Assembly: GCA_023251135.1 (NCBI GenBank)
Contig: JAHEZJ010000016.1
Location: forward strand, 1 to 64,000
Reading direction: 5' to 3'
Length of the DNA stretch: 64,000 bases
DNA from: Flavobacterium sp.
GTDB taxonomy: Bacteria > Bacteroidota > Bacteroidia > Flavobacteriales > Flavobacteriaceae
Shown here: positions 18,287 through 26,823 of the stretch, in pieces
Position numbering within the stretch: position 1 is the stretch's first letter
Layout: the number at the start of each line of letters is the position of its first letter
Program-made: the position numbers and the translations under genes
Notes under the pieces: generated by a model
Database searches by the model: none
Told to the model about the DNA's origin: nothing
The model's input: only the letters and a program-made list of their open reading frames with translations

Positions 18287-18294
18287 TATATTTG
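18287..18294 (+). promoter_or_regulatory. Putative -7 box of the AraC regulator gene
   Basis: TATATTTG, 22 bp before the ATG at 18316, matches TAnnTTTG. A TTG lies 15 bp upstream at 18269-18271, a short spacing. Confidence 0.4.
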
Positions 18295-18315
18295 TTAAAT
18301 AATTAAAAAATCGGA

Positions 18316-19464
18316 ATGGATATAATTAGCTTTTTAACGAGTATCGCAAAAATATCAGTTTTTGTTTCCTTATTACTCGCCTTCTTTTTACTCAATGTAA
18401 AAACGAAAAATAAACTGGCAAACCGGCTATTTGCGTTCTATTTAATCTTTTTTGCCATAGACAATAGCGGTATTTTTATCGATGATGAGTTTATTAAAGC
18501 TCATTTTAATTTAGAATTTTTCAGATGGTCGGTTTGTTCTTTAGTATTGCCACCGTTCTATCTGTATGTGTTATCGGTTTGTTTTGCCGATTTTCGATTA
18601 AAAGCAAAGCATTTATTGCATGCAATTCCATTTGTACTCATCAATATTTTTTACTTGTCAAGACTTTACTTTTTAACAGATGAGGCTAAAATAGCGTTTT
18701 ACAACCACCGTGATCAGTCGCCTGAAATGTCTTCTTTATTTTTGGTTCTGGCGCTGCAAATTGTATTTTATAGTATAGGAGTGTTTTTGGTTTTAAAAAA
18801 ATACAAAGCGATATATCAGGAAAATTATGCGAATCCGAGAAGTTCTGTTTTTAAATGGCTGCTTCAAATAGCGATTATATTCTTTGTTTTGTATTACTTA
18901 TGTATCGCCAAGAATTTTTTAAGATATGTTGACTTCGATTCGTTATGGATTTGGACGAATGTAATGTTACAGGGTATGGTTTTAGTAATAACCTGTTGGT
19001 TTGTATTAAAAGCGCTGAATCATCCGGAACTTTTCCGTGGGATCGATTCCAAATTGCAATTGGCCAAAGATATTCGTCCAAAAGAAAATGAAGGTACTAC
19101 CGAGCTAAAAGAACATCAAAGCGAGGCAATTGCAGATCAAATTTCGACCTTGAAGCTTTATATGACCGAAAAAGAGCCTTTTCTGGATCCGTCGCTTACC
19201 ATTCAGGAACTTTCCAACCAAATTAATATTCCGGTGCGCGATTTATCGGTTTTGATTAACCATCATATCGATCAGCACTTTTTTGATTTTGTGAATGAAT
19301 ATCGCATTCAGAAAGCCATGAATATCCTGAAAGATCAGTCCAAAAGCCAGCTTACGGTACTGGAAATTTTGTATGAAGTAGGTTTTAATTCAAAATCTTC
19401 GTTTAATACCTCTTTCAAAAAATATACTAATTTAACGCCTACAGCTTTTCGGAACGCCTCATAA
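18316..19464 (+). CDS. Membrane-anchored AraC-family regulator
   Basis: 382-aa protein with seven to eight hydrophobic helices in the first 235 residues and an AraC-type double helix-turn-helix at the C-terminus (about 275-380): LTIQELSNQINIPVRDLSVL and VLEILYEVGFNSKSSFNTSF are the two recognition helices. This domain order is common in Bacteroidota. The membrane half probably senses a ligand or envelope state while the HTH half binds DNA; the signal is unknown. The next gene, an outer-membrane receptor read in the same direction, is the obvious target, but the strong hairpin between them suggests it has its own transcript. Confidence 0.9.
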   Translation: MDIISFLTSIAKISVFVSLLLAFFLLNVKTKNKLANRLFAFYLIFFAIDNSGIFIDDEFIKAHFNLEFFRWSVCSLVLPPFYLYVLSVCFADFRLKAKHLLHAIPFVLINIFYLSRLYFLTDEAKIAFYNHRDQSPEMSSLFLVLALQIVFYSIGVFLVLKKYKAIYQENYANPRSSVFKWLLQIAIIFFVLYYLCIAKNFLRYVDFDSLWIWTNVMLQGMVLVITCWFVLKALNHPELFRGIDSKLQLAKDIRPKENEGTTELKEHQSEAIADQISTLKLYMTEKEPFLDPSLTIQELSNQINIPVRDLSVLINHHIDQHFFDFVNEYRIQKAMNILKDQSKSQLTVLEILYEVGFNSKSSFNTSFKKYTNLTPTAFRNAS

Positions 19465-19500
19465 TAAAGGCTTTGCATAAAGTACTACTTTGTGCTGTAA

Positions 19501-19547
19501 AAAGTCGAACTCATTTCTTCTGAGAAAATGAGTTCGACTTTTTTTTG
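19501..19547 (+). terminator. Strong terminator after the AraC regulator
   Basis: Perfect 15-bp stem, AAGTCGAACTCATTT (19502-19516) with AAATGAGTTCGACTT (19526-19540), a 9-nt loop and a T-run. Confidence 0.9.
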
Positions 19548-19618
19548 TCGGTCGAATTCTCAAAATTTCCAGGGCAACTTTGTTTCAAATTAATCGAACA
19601 AGTTTAAAACCAGAAATT

Positions 19619-22006
19619 ATGAAAAAAGTTTGCCTCCTTATTATTTTAGCATTGCCACTGTTTGGTTTAGCACAAACAACTGCAAAATTAAAAGGAAAAA
19701 TAGCCAGCGAAACAACTGCATTAGAATGGGCAGATGTTTCGGTATTCAATTCAGAAGGAAAAATTATAGAAGGAACTACAAGTAAACAAGACGGCTCTTT
19801 TGAGATGAGTTTAAAAGAAGGTTCTTATAAAATAGGAATAAGTCTTTTGGGATTTGTTGATTACGAAAAACAGATTACGATTGAAAAAGATATCGATTTA
19901 AAGACCATAGTTTTAAAGGAGAACAGCACCCAATTAGGCGAAGTTGTAATCAAAGCTCAAAAAAGTACGATCGAGCAAAAAACGGACCGTCTGGTTTATA
20001 ATCTTGAAAACAATGTAACAACGGTTGGCGGTGATGCTTTGAGCGCCATCAATACAGCGCCGGGTGTTGTGGTACAAAAAGACGTGATTAATATTTTAGG
20101 AAAAGGCGCTTCCCGCGTGATGATCGACGGACGTATCGTTGAATTAACCGGTGAGGAACTGAATAATTACTTAAAATCGATATCGGCAGCGGATATCAAA
20201 AATATCGAGATTATCAGTAATCCTCCGGCAAAATACGAAGCCGAAGGAGCAGGAGGACTCATTAATATTATACTGAAAAAAGGTGCCCGAAACTCCTGGA
20301 AAAATACAACCACTACCTCTTACGACCAAAATAAGTACGGGGCTCTGACCTTGAGAGACAATTTCTTTTACAACAAAAATAAGTTTCGATTCTCGGCCAG
20401 CATTAATGGGAAAACTGGACATAAATATGCCGATGAATTTCTGGACATGTATTTCCCTGACGGACTTTCTGAAATGATTATTAAAACAAAATTCAAGGAT
20501 CAGAATTTATCCGGAAAACTAGCTCTGGATTATGATTTTTCAGATCGTATTACAGTTGGTTTTCAGTTTTTAAACGATAGAAGTAACCCGGATTTTAATT
20601 CGAATATCAGAATCAATAATTACAATACTAAAAATGAACTGGATAATTTTATTCTGAACAATAGTTTTGTAGATAAGCAGTCCGGTAATCAGACGTATCA
20701 CGGGCATGTGATTGCAAAACTGGATTCGTTGAACAGAAAGTTGTCTTTTGATGTGGATTACTTTAATTACGATTCGAAATTTGACAGAAGTTCTATTGCT
20801 AATAATTACAGACCAGACAACACCTTCGTTGGCATCAATCAGTCAGCCAGAAATATTTCGAATCAGGATATTGATAACTGGAGTTTTAAGGCAGATATGG
20901 AGCATCCGCTTGAAGCATTTAACTTGTCGTATGGTGCAAAAATGAGTTTTACAAACAGCAAAAGTTATATCCTTTATTATGATACAATTACAGGAGTACC
21001 GGTGCTTGATCCTAACCAGTCCAACCGATTTAGATATACCGAGAACAATCAGGCGGTTTACATTAACGGAGATAAAAAAATCAACGAAAATTGGAATTTT
21101 CAACTGGGATTGCGTCTTGAAAATACCAAAACAAACGGTTTTTCGGAGACTTTAAACGAGGAGACCAAGAATAATTATCTGAGATTGTTTCCAACGGTTT
21201 ATGTTTCGTACAAGAAAAATGAAAACAATAATTTCAGTTTGAATTATGGAAAAAGAATCAGCAGACCTCAGTTTGATCTGATGAATCCGTTTCGCAACTA
21301 CATTAACAGTAACAGTTATTCAGAGGGGAATCCGTTTTTAAGACCTTCTTTCAGTGATAATTTCGAGTTTACCCATTCGTACAAAGGAATCCTGCGAACC
21401 AGTGTTTTCTTAAACGTTATCAATGATGGTTACGGTGTCATTTTTACTTCAATTCCGGAAACCAGTACACAGATTGTAACGAGAGAAAATTATTTCAGAG
21501 ATCTTAAATATGGAGTAGGAGAAAGCTATTCTGCCAGTTTTGCATCGTGGTGGCAGAGTGAAAACACGCTATATTTCTTGGGATCAAAAACAAAGTTTAT
21601 AAAAGATATTCATGCCACGCCATCGAACAGTTTCGAAGTTAATTTTTCAACCAATAATACGTTCTCATTAGGAAAAACCTCCAAGCTACAGATTGATTTT
21701 AATTACAATACACCTTCTAAAAGCGGTTTGTACAAAACAGGTTATATGTCGAGTTTTGATATTGGTTTCAAGCAGGAACTGTTGGGGAAATCAATGCAAA
21801 TCGCCTTTTTGGCCAATGATATTTTTAATACCTCTTATTTAAAAGATCTGGTTTCGGTTGTAAATGGTGTAAAGCAGGTGTACAGTCAGAATTTCTCCAA
21901 CCGATTTTTGCGTTTGTCTGTTATTTATAATTTCGGGAATAAAAAGATAAACGTAAAGCAGCGTGATTTCGGAAATCAGGAAGAGAAAAACAGAACCGGG
22001 AATTAA
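19619..22006 (+). CDS. TonB-receptor-like outer-membrane beta-barrel protein
   Basis: Large outer-membrane protein, 795 aa from the ATG at 19619 (MKKVCLLIILALPLFGLAQ, signal peptide); an upstream in-frame start at 19580 lies before it and fits worse. A carboxypeptidase-regulatory-like domain follows (about 22-105), then a plug-like region (about 120-215, with GGDALSAINTAPGVVV and EAEGAGGLINIILKKGARN), and then a long barrel. The last strand region ends FLRLSVIYNFGNKKIN. The barrel corresponds to the OMP_b-brl_3 family. It probably takes up or exports a ligand under the AraC regulator upstream. No SusD-type gene follows. Confidence 0.9.
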   Translation: MKKVCLLIILALPLFGLAQTTAKLKGKIASETTALEWADVSVFNSEGKIIEGTTSKQDGSFEMSLKEGSYKIGISLLGFVDYEKQITIEKDIDLKTIVLKENSTQLGEVVIKAQKSTIEQKTDRLVYNLENNVTTVGGDALSAINTAPGVVVQKDVINILGKGASRVMIDGRIVELTGEELNNYLKSISAADIKNIEIISNPPAKYEAEGAGGLINIILKKGARNSWKNTTTTSYDQNKYGALTLRDNFFYNKNKFRFSASINGKTGHKYADEFLDMYFPDGLSEMIIKTKFKDQNLSGKLALDYDFSDRITVGFQFLNDRSNPDFNSNIRINNYNTKNELDNFILNNSFVDKQSGNQTYHGHVIAKLDSLNRKLSFDVDYFNYDSKFDRSSIANNYRPDNTFVGINQSARNISNQDIDNWSFKADMEHPLEAFNLSYGAKMSFTNSKSYILYYDTITGVPVLDPNQSNRFRYTENNQAVYINGDKKINENWNFQLGLRLENTKTNGFSETLNEETKNNYLRLFPTVYVSYKKNENNNFSLNYGKRISRPQFDLMNPFRNYINSNSYSEGNPFLRPSFSDNFEFTHSYKGILRTSVFLNVINDGYGVIFTSIPETSTQIVTRENYFRDLKYGVGESYSASFASWWQSENTLYFLGSKTKFIKDIHATPSNSFEVNFSTNNTFSLGKTSKLQIDFNYNTPSKSGLYKTGYMSSFDIGFKQELLGKSMQIAFLANDIFNTSYLKDLVSVVNGVKQVYSQNFSNRFLRLSVIYNFGNKKINVKQRDFGNQEEKNRTGN

Positions 22007-22022
22007 AAATAAGCCATAAAGT

Positions 22023-22122
22023 GATTGCTGATTTTTGATTAACGATTGTAGATTTCAGATTTGGTATTGCTTAATAATCATCATCTATTTTCCCAGATTT
22101 CATAAATCTGAAATTTACAATC
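22023..22122. repeat. Inverted pair of GATTnnn heptamer arrays
   Basis: Six 7-bp units starting GATT (22023-22064: GATTGCT, GATTTTT, GATTAAC, GATTGTA, GATTTCA, GATTTGG) face the arm at 22104-22122. The arms 22044-22062 and 22104-22122 are complementary in 18 of 19 positions and could form a long hairpin. Confidence 0.7.
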
Positions 22123-22200
22123 TCTTAACTTAATTACATTGGTGCCGAGCCTACGGCTCTTTTTATTACGATGCCTATTTCTTACGACGGATTAAAATCC

Positions 22201-22554
22201 GTCGCTACAATATGGGTCGAACCGATGGTTCTTTTTATTATGATGTCTTTTTCTAGGACGGATTAAAATCCGTCGTTACAATATCATTCGAGCCTATGGC
22301 TCTTTTGCAACGTTAACGCTTTGTTTTATGAAAATCGATTATGTGTAGAACCTATTGTATTTTTATTATTCTACCTCGTCGCTACAATATGGGTCGAACC
22401 GATGGTTCTTTTTATTATGATGTCTTTTTCTAGGACGGATTAAAATCCGTCGTTACAATATTATTCGAGCCTATGGCTCTTTTGGAACGTTAACGCTTTA
22501 TTTTATGGAAATCGAATTGTGCAGAACCTATTATGTTTTTATGGTTCTATTTAG
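22201..22554. repeat. Tandem duplication, two 177-bp copies
   Basis: Copy 1 is 22201-22377 and copy 2 is 22378-22554. They are nearly identical over the first 120 bp and slightly diverged toward the end. Each copy holds the hairpins GAACC-GAT-GGTTC, GACGGAT-TAAA-ATCCGTC and GAGCC-TAT-GGCTC. Confidence 0.9.
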
Positions 22555-22743
22555 CTTATATGAATGGATTATGTTCTGTTAACAACAAAAACAATCAAAC
22601 AATCAAGTTCCGAAGGAACGATAAATTTGTAGCAACGGATTTTAATCCGTTGAAAATAAGGTGTGTTCAAAATAAGTTCCAGCGGAACGACACATTCCAC
22701 AGCAATTTTAAGCCACGACAATGATTTTCGTTTCTTTTTGAGA

Positions 22744-23412
22744 TTACAATATAAAGGCCAAAAGAACTCCAAGAACAATCATAGAGACTTTGGCAACATT
22801 AAATTTATGTCCTTCGCTGCTTTCGAAAATAATGGTTGAGGAGATGTGAAATAAAATTCCAATTACGATAGCAGTAATCTCTGTGTAATATTTGTTTAAA
22901 ATAGGCAAATATTCAGAGGCAACCGTACCTAGAGGTGTCATCACTGCAAACGTAAGCATAAAAGCAAAAATGGCTTTTTTATTCAGGTCGGCATTGATAA
23001 AAAAAGTAGTCAAAATTACGGCGATTGGCAAATGATGAATAGCAATTCCAAGCGCCAGACCGTGATGGTGACTTACCGGAAAACCTTCCAGAAAAGCGTG
23101 AATACACAAACTGGCAAACAGCAGCCACGGAATCTGCGACATCTTAGCATGTCCGTGAACGTGACCGTGTTCGGCTCCTTTAGAGAAAAATTCAAGGATG
23201 ATCTGGAATAAAATCCCAACCATAATGAAGATCCCAATATTGGCATTGTGTGTTTCGTAAACTTCCGGCAACAAATGCATTACGGTTAGTGACAATAAAA
23301 ATGAACCGCTAAAAGCAAGCAATAGTTTTAGATTGGTTTTGCTTTTTGGTTTTAAAAACAAAGCCACCAGATAACCTAAAAGTACAGAAAATAAGGGTAA
23401 TAGATAATTCAT
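22744..23412 (-). CDS. ZIP family metal transporter
   Basis: Inner-membrane divalent metal importer of the ZIP family, most likely for zinc or iron. The 222-aa product has about eight hydrophobic helices. The metal-binding helix IV reads HAFLEGFPVSHHHGLALGIA (about 105-124) and helix V HHLPIAVILT (about 126), with the conserved His and Glu/Gly pattern. The loop before it carries a His-rich sequence, GAEHGHVHGHAKM (about 78-90), a typical ZIP cytoplasmic metal sensor. It is a single gene on the minus strand; the specificity cannot be decided from sequence. Confidence 0.92.
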   Translation of the reverse strand: MNYLLPLFSVLLGYLVALFLKPKSKTNLKLLLAFSGSFLLSLTVMHLLPEVYETHNANIGIFIMVGILFQIILEFFSKGAEHGHVHGHAKMSQIPWLLFASLCIHAFLEGFPVSHHHGLALGIAIHHLPIAVILTTFFINADLNKKAIFAFMLTFAVMTPLGTVASEYLPILNKYYTEITAIVIGILFHISSTIIFESSEGHKFNVAKVSMIVLGVLLAFIL

Positions 23413-23420
23413 TTTTTATT

Positions 23421-23496
23421 GTTTAATCGTTGATTTGTTTAATCGGTTAATTGTTTTTTTGTTCAGCGATCAAACGGTTAAACAATTAAACGATTG
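23421..23496. repeat. Low-complexity GTTTAAT-type repeats
   Basis: Loose 7-8 bp repetition of GTTTAATC, GTTGATTT, GTTTAATCG and the opposite orientation GTTAAACAATTAAACGATTG. Phasing is weaker than in the other arrays. Confidence 0.45.
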
Positions 23497-23503
23497 CCCA
23501 ATT

Positions 23504-24268
23504 TTATTTAAAAATCATGATTAATCGTTCGCTTTCGGTTTTGTGGAATTTTTTTAGTCTGTAATCTCCAAAAATATCCAACAGGAAAATACCGGCTTCG
23601 GCCATTAGATCCTCAAAATCTTTTAAAGTTAAGGCTTTTACTTTTTCGGTGAAATGGTACTTTCTTCCCTGATCCTCAAAATCGATTTCTTTAAAAATAT
23701 GTCCGTCTTCAACATATCTTTTGATTTTAAAATCAATTCCATCCACATTTTTTACTTCTTCGGGTACCAATGTTTCGATAACCTGAGTAACATTCATGAA
23801 ATCGATTACCGCAAAACCATATTCAGATAAGCTTTCTTTAATGGCTTTAAGCGTTGTCAGATTGTCGTCGTCACTTTCGAAATATCCAAAACTGGTGAAC
23901 AAGTTAAAAATAGCATCAAATTTTTCGTCAAAAGGCTCACGCATATCGTGTACCTTAAAATGAAGGGTGTCGTTACTGTTTTTAGTGGCTTCGGCGATAC
24001 TGTTTTCAGATAAATCGGCTCCTAAAACATTAAATCCCAACTGATTTAAGTAGATGGAGTGACGGCCTTTTCCGCAGGCTAAATCCAGTACTTTTGCTTT
24101 TTCGGGAAGATTCAGATAATGGGTCAGATTGTCCATGAAAATCTGAGCTTCGCGATAATTTCGGTCTTTATAAAGGATATGATAATATGGAGTATCAAAC
24201 CATGAAGTAAACCAATTTTCGGTATTACGTTCCTGATTTGGTGAGGATGAGTTTGCTGCTTCAGACAT
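23504..24268 (-). CDS. Class I SAM-dependent methyltransferase
   Basis: 254-aa Rossmann-fold methyltransferase; substrate unknown. Motif I is VLDLACGKGRHSIYLNQLG (about 60-78) and the acidic strand-2 end is GADLSENS (about 83-90); motif IV is FDAIFNLFTSFGYFE (about 118-132). The second half has a beta-rich region (FKIKRYVEDGHIFKEIDFED) as in small-molecule or cofactor methyltransferases, so an rRNA role is less likely. It stands alone and is divergent from the THUMP methyltransferase gene 167 bp away, with a TAnnTTTGCC box between them. Confidence 0.85.
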   Translation of the reverse strand: MSEAANSSSPNQERNTENWFTSWFDTPYYHILYKDRNYREAQIFMDNLTHYLNLPEKAKVLDLACGKGRHSIYLNQLGFNVLGADLSENSIAEATKNSNDTLHFKVHDMREPFDEKFDAIFNLFTSFGYFESDDDNLTTLKAIKESLSEYGFAVIDFMNVTQVIETLVPEEVKNVDGIDFKIKRYVEDGHIFKEIDFEDQGRKYHFTEKVKALTLKDFEDLMAEAGIFLLDIFGDYRLKKFHKTESERLIMIFK

Positions 24269-24309
24269 TTATTCTATTTCAATTAATTCAAAGTCCCGCA
24301 AATTTAGTG

Positions 24310-24317
24310 TATTTTTG
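24310..24317 (+). promoter_or_regulatory. Putative -7 box for the THUMP methyltransferase gene
   Basis: TATTTTTG followed by CC fits TAnnTTTG. No clear -33 TTG at normal spacing. Leader of about 115 nt contains a CAGAGATG-type repeat (24360-24400). Confidence 0.4.
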
Positions 24318-24359
24318 CCGAAAAATAACTATTTCGCAACGATACCTCACGAATCATTG

Positions 24360-24400
24360 CAGAGATGCAGCAGGTGTACAGAGATGCAGATGCAGAGATG
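24360..24400. repeat. CAGAGATG repeats in the methyltransferase leader
   Basis: Three copies of CAGAGATG at 24360, 24379 and 24393, separated by CAGCAGGTGTA and CAGATG. This is a degenerate relative of the octamer arrays elsewhere in the window. Confidence 0.55.
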
Positions 24401-24435
24401 AACAGCAGTGCATTTGAAATAATTCAAAAATAAAG

Positions 24436-25593
24436 ATGGAAGAAAATTTTAGAATGATAGCCAAATGTTTTTTTGGCTTTGAAGAAATATTAGAGAATGA
24501 ATTGCGTGCTCTTGGTGCTCAGGATGTCGAAAAAGGAGTGCGAATGGTAAGTTTTAAAGGAGATAAGGGGTTTATGTACAAAGCCAATTTATCGCTTCGT
24601 ACAGCGCTTAAAGTTTTAAAACCTATTTATTCGTTCAGAGCCAATAACGAACAGGCATTGTACAAAGGAATCTCAGGTGTAAACTGGTCAAAACTATTAA
24701 ATGCCAATCAGACTTTTGTGATCGATGCCACAGTACATTCAACTTATTTTAACCACTCTGAATTTGTTTCTCAAAAATGTAAAGATGCCATTGTAGATCA
24801 GTTTAGAGAAAGAACCGGACAGCGTCCGAGTATCGATAAAGCTTTTCCTGATTTAAGAATCAATGTGCATATCGATAAAGATCAGGTTTCGGTAGCATTG
24901 GATACTTCCGGAAATTCACTGCATCAGCGTGGTTACAGAACAGCTACGAATATTGCGCCAATCAACGAAGTTTTGGCAGCAGGGGTATTATTATTGTCAG
25001 GATGGGAAGGGCAAAGTCACTTTTTAGACCCAATGTGTGGTTCGGGGACTTTTTTGGCCGAAGCTGCTATGATCGCATGCAATATTCCGGCGAATATTAA
25101 CCGTAAAGAATTTGCATTCGAAAAATGGAAAGACTGGGATAATGATCTCTTCGATCAGATTGTAAACAGTTTGATGAAAAAAACAAAGGAATTTCATTAT
25201 ACGATAAAAGGTTTTGACAAAGCACCAAGTGCTGTAAGCAAAGCCAAAGACAATATCAGAAATGCCAATTTGGAGGATTATGTTACCATAAGTGAGGACA
25301 ACTTTTTTGATACAGAAAAAGCTGTGGAAGGAAAATTACACATGGTATTCAACCCGCCTTACGATGAACGTTTAGACATTCATATGGAGGAATTCTATAA
25401 AAGCATAGGAGATACTCTAAAGAAAAGCTATCCGGGAACAAATGCCTGGTTTATTACAGCAAATCTGGAAGCCCTGAAATTTGTAGGCCTAAAACCATCC
25501 CGAAAAATTAAACTTTTCAACGGAAGTCTTGAAGCACGTTTGGTAAAATACGAAATGTACGAGGGAAGTAAGAGAACGAAATTTCAAATCTAA
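24436..25593 (+). CDS. THUMP-domain RNA methyltransferase, RlmL type
   Basis: RNA N2-guanine methyltransferase related to the N-terminal half of RlmL (E. coli 23S G2445) or to its stand-alone homologs. The 385-aa protein has an N-terminal ferredoxin-like/THUMP region (about 1-165) and a Rossmann domain with FLDPMCGSGTFLAEAAMIAC (about 196-215) and the catalytic NPPY in MVFNPPYDERLD (about 309). It lacks the second methyltransferase half (RlmK) of the E. coli enzyme. The stop codon lies inside the first unit of an 8-bp array. Confidence 0.9.
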   Translation: MEENFRMIAKCFFGFEEILENELRALGAQDVEKGVRMVSFKGDKGFMYKANLSLRTALKVLKPIYSFRANNEQALYKGISGVNWSKLLNANQTFVIDATVHSTYFNHSEFVSQKCKDAIVDQFRERTGQRPSIDKAFPDLRINVHIDKDQVSVALDTSGNSLHQRGYRTATNIAPINEVLAAGVLLLSGWEGQSHFLDPMCGSGTFLAEAAMIACNIPANINRKEFAFEKWKDWDNDLFDQIVNSLMKKTKEFHYTIKGFDKAPSAVSKAKDNIRNANLEDYVTISEDNFFDTEKAVEGKLHMVFNPPYDERLDIHMEEFYKSIGDTLKKSYPGTNAWFITANLEALKFVGLKPSRKIKLFNGSLEARLVKYEMYEGSKRTKFQI

Positions 25594-25811
25594 GGTTCTA
25601 AGAGGCTAAGTTTCTAAGGTACTAAGAAATTTGGATTGCGAAATTTAGTTGTAATAATTTTTGGTTTACTATTGCAGTTCTACATGAAACCTTGGTGTTT
25701 TAGCGCCTTAGCATCTCAAAAAAAATAATGATAATTTAAGGTTTTAAGAAAGGTGTGTATAAGATAAAAAGCTTAGAATCTTAGCCCCTCAGAACCTTAG
25801 CAACTTAAAGA
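25590..25811. repeat. Inverted sets of 8-bp arrays between two genes
   Basis: Five exact 8-bp units of CTAAGnnn (25590-25629) face four units of CTTRGnnn type (25691-25722: CTTGGTGT, TTTAGCGC, CTTAGCAT, CTCAAAAA). A second short pair follows: TTTAAGGT, TTTAAGAA (25735-25750) against five units of CTTAGnnn (25772-25811). The first unit includes the upstream stop codon and the last ends 3 bp before the next ATG. Confidence 0.85.
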
Positions 25812-25814
25812 AAA

Positions 25815-26051
25815 ATGACAAAACTACAAGTAAGAGCTTTTTTATACCAATTAGGGTGTTTCGCAATTCTATTTATTTTAGGAAGATTTTTGGTAGCTTC
25901 TTATACCGGATTAACCGGATTTTGGATTCCGATGACCGCTTTTATTGTGGCGACTTTGATTTCGCCTAAATTTCAGTCGGTGAAAACCAAAGACGGAGAA
26001 AAGCTTTTCATGAAATGGATTTTTATAAAAGGAATTAGAGAAATTGGATAA
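25815..26051 (+). CDS. Small membrane protein, unknown function
   Basis: 78-aa protein with two hydrophobic segments (about 7-27 and 36-52) and a positive C-terminus (MKWIFIKGIREIG). No family is recognised with confidence. The codon usage and a clean ATG start 15 bp ahead of the racemase gene suggest it is real and cotranscribed with it. It follows the octamer array directly. Confidence 0.65.
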   Translation: MTKLQVRAFLYQLGCFAILFILGRFLVASYTGLTGFWIPMTAFIVATLISPKFQSVKTKDGEKLFMKWIFIKGIREIG

Positions 26052-26066
26052 TTAATTGATTTTTAT

Positions 26067-26759
26067 ATGAGGGTAATTGGACTTATAGGCGGAATTAGCT
26101 GGGTTTCTACAGCAGATTATTACAAACTTATAAACGAGGGAATTAATGATAAGCTGGGAGGGCTTAATTTCTCAGAGTGTCTAATCTACTCTTTCAATTA
26201 TGCTGATATTAAAAAAAATAACGATGCCAACGACTGGGATTCGACTTTTAAGATGCTTTTAAAAGGATGTCAGTTTCTTGAGCAGGGTGGAGCCGAAGCT
26301 ATTGTTTTGTGTGCTAATACGATGCATTTAATCGCTGACAGGCTAGAAGAAGCGATCGACATACCAATCATTCATATTGCAACGGCAACCGCAGTAGAAA
26401 TTCAGAAGAAGGAAGTTAAAAAAGTAGGTTTGCTGGGAACTAAGTTCACCATGGAGCTCGATTTTTTTAAAGATAAATTGGCAGCAAACGGAATTGAAAC
26501 TATTATTCCGAAAAATGATGCCGACCGGGATTTCATGCACACCACAATTTTTGAAGAGTTGGGGAGAGGTTTGGTAACCGAGGCAACTAAAAAACGCTAT
26601 CTGGAAATTGCCAATCAATTGATCGATGAGGGTGCTGAGGGAATTATTTTAGGTTGTACCGAAATTCCTTTAGTGATTAAGCCCGAAGATGTTGCTGTCC
26701 CCGTTTTTGATACCACTTTAATTCACTCAATGGCCGCAGTTGAATTTCAATTGTCATAA
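26067..26759 (+). CDS. Aspartate/glutamate racemase family protein
   Basis: Cofactor-independent racemase of the Asp/Glu/hydantoin family, interconverting L and D forms of an amino acid, most likely aspartate. 230 aa. The two catalytic cysteines are in IVLCANTMHLIADRLE (about residue 81) and IILGCTEIPLVIKPED (about 194). The N-terminal IGLIGGISWVSTADYY is the family start. It is not the essential MurI glutamate racemase by sequence flavour, which would more usually open with GVFDSGVGG. It forms a likely pair with the small membrane protein upstream and ends in a bidirectional terminator. Confidence 0.9.
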   Translation: MRVIGLIGGISWVSTADYYKLINEGINDKLGGLNFSECLIYSFNYADIKKNNDANDWDSTFKMLLKGCQFLEQGGAEAIVLCANTMHLIADRLEEAIDIPIIHIATATAVEIQKKEVKKVGLLGTKFTMELDFFKDKLAANGIETIIPKNDADRDFMHTTIFEELGRGLVTEATKKRYLEIANQLIDEGAEGIILGCTEIPLVIKPEDVAVPVFDTTLIHSMAAVEFQLS

Positions 26760-26764
26760 AATAA

Positions 26765-26808
26765 AAAAAATCCAAATTCTAATATAACTATTGGAATTTG
26801 GATTTTTT
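26765..26808. terminator. Bidirectional terminator, racemase / DUF6048 gene
   Basis: Perfect 15-bp arms AAAAAATCCAAATTC (26765-26779) and GAATTTGGATTTTTT (26794-26808), a 14-nt loop and T-runs on both strands. Confidence 0.85.
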
Positions 26809-26823
26809 AATAAGTAAGGTTTG

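Larger units (their letters stand above)
22007..22743. repeat. Intergenic island of hairpin repeats with a 177-bp tandem duplication
   Basis: No gene in 737 bp. The first part (22023-22122) is an inverted pair of GATTnnn heptamers. From 22147 to 22688 there are at least eleven small hairpins: GAGCC-TAC-GGCTC, GAACC-GAT-GGTTC, GAGCC-TAT-GGCTC, GTTCC-GAA-GGAAC, GTTCC-AGC-GGAAC and others, plus four longer stems of the form GACGGAT-TAAA-ATCCGTC. Positions 22201-22377 and 22378-22554 are near-identical direct repeats of 177 bp. Open frames here are not genes. Confidence 0.85.

Noticed and set aside
22533..22778. Open frames on both strands inside the hairpin island after the outer-membrane receptor
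   Set aside because: They follow repeat structure (hairpins and tandem copies), have no family similarity and overlap each other on opposite strands.
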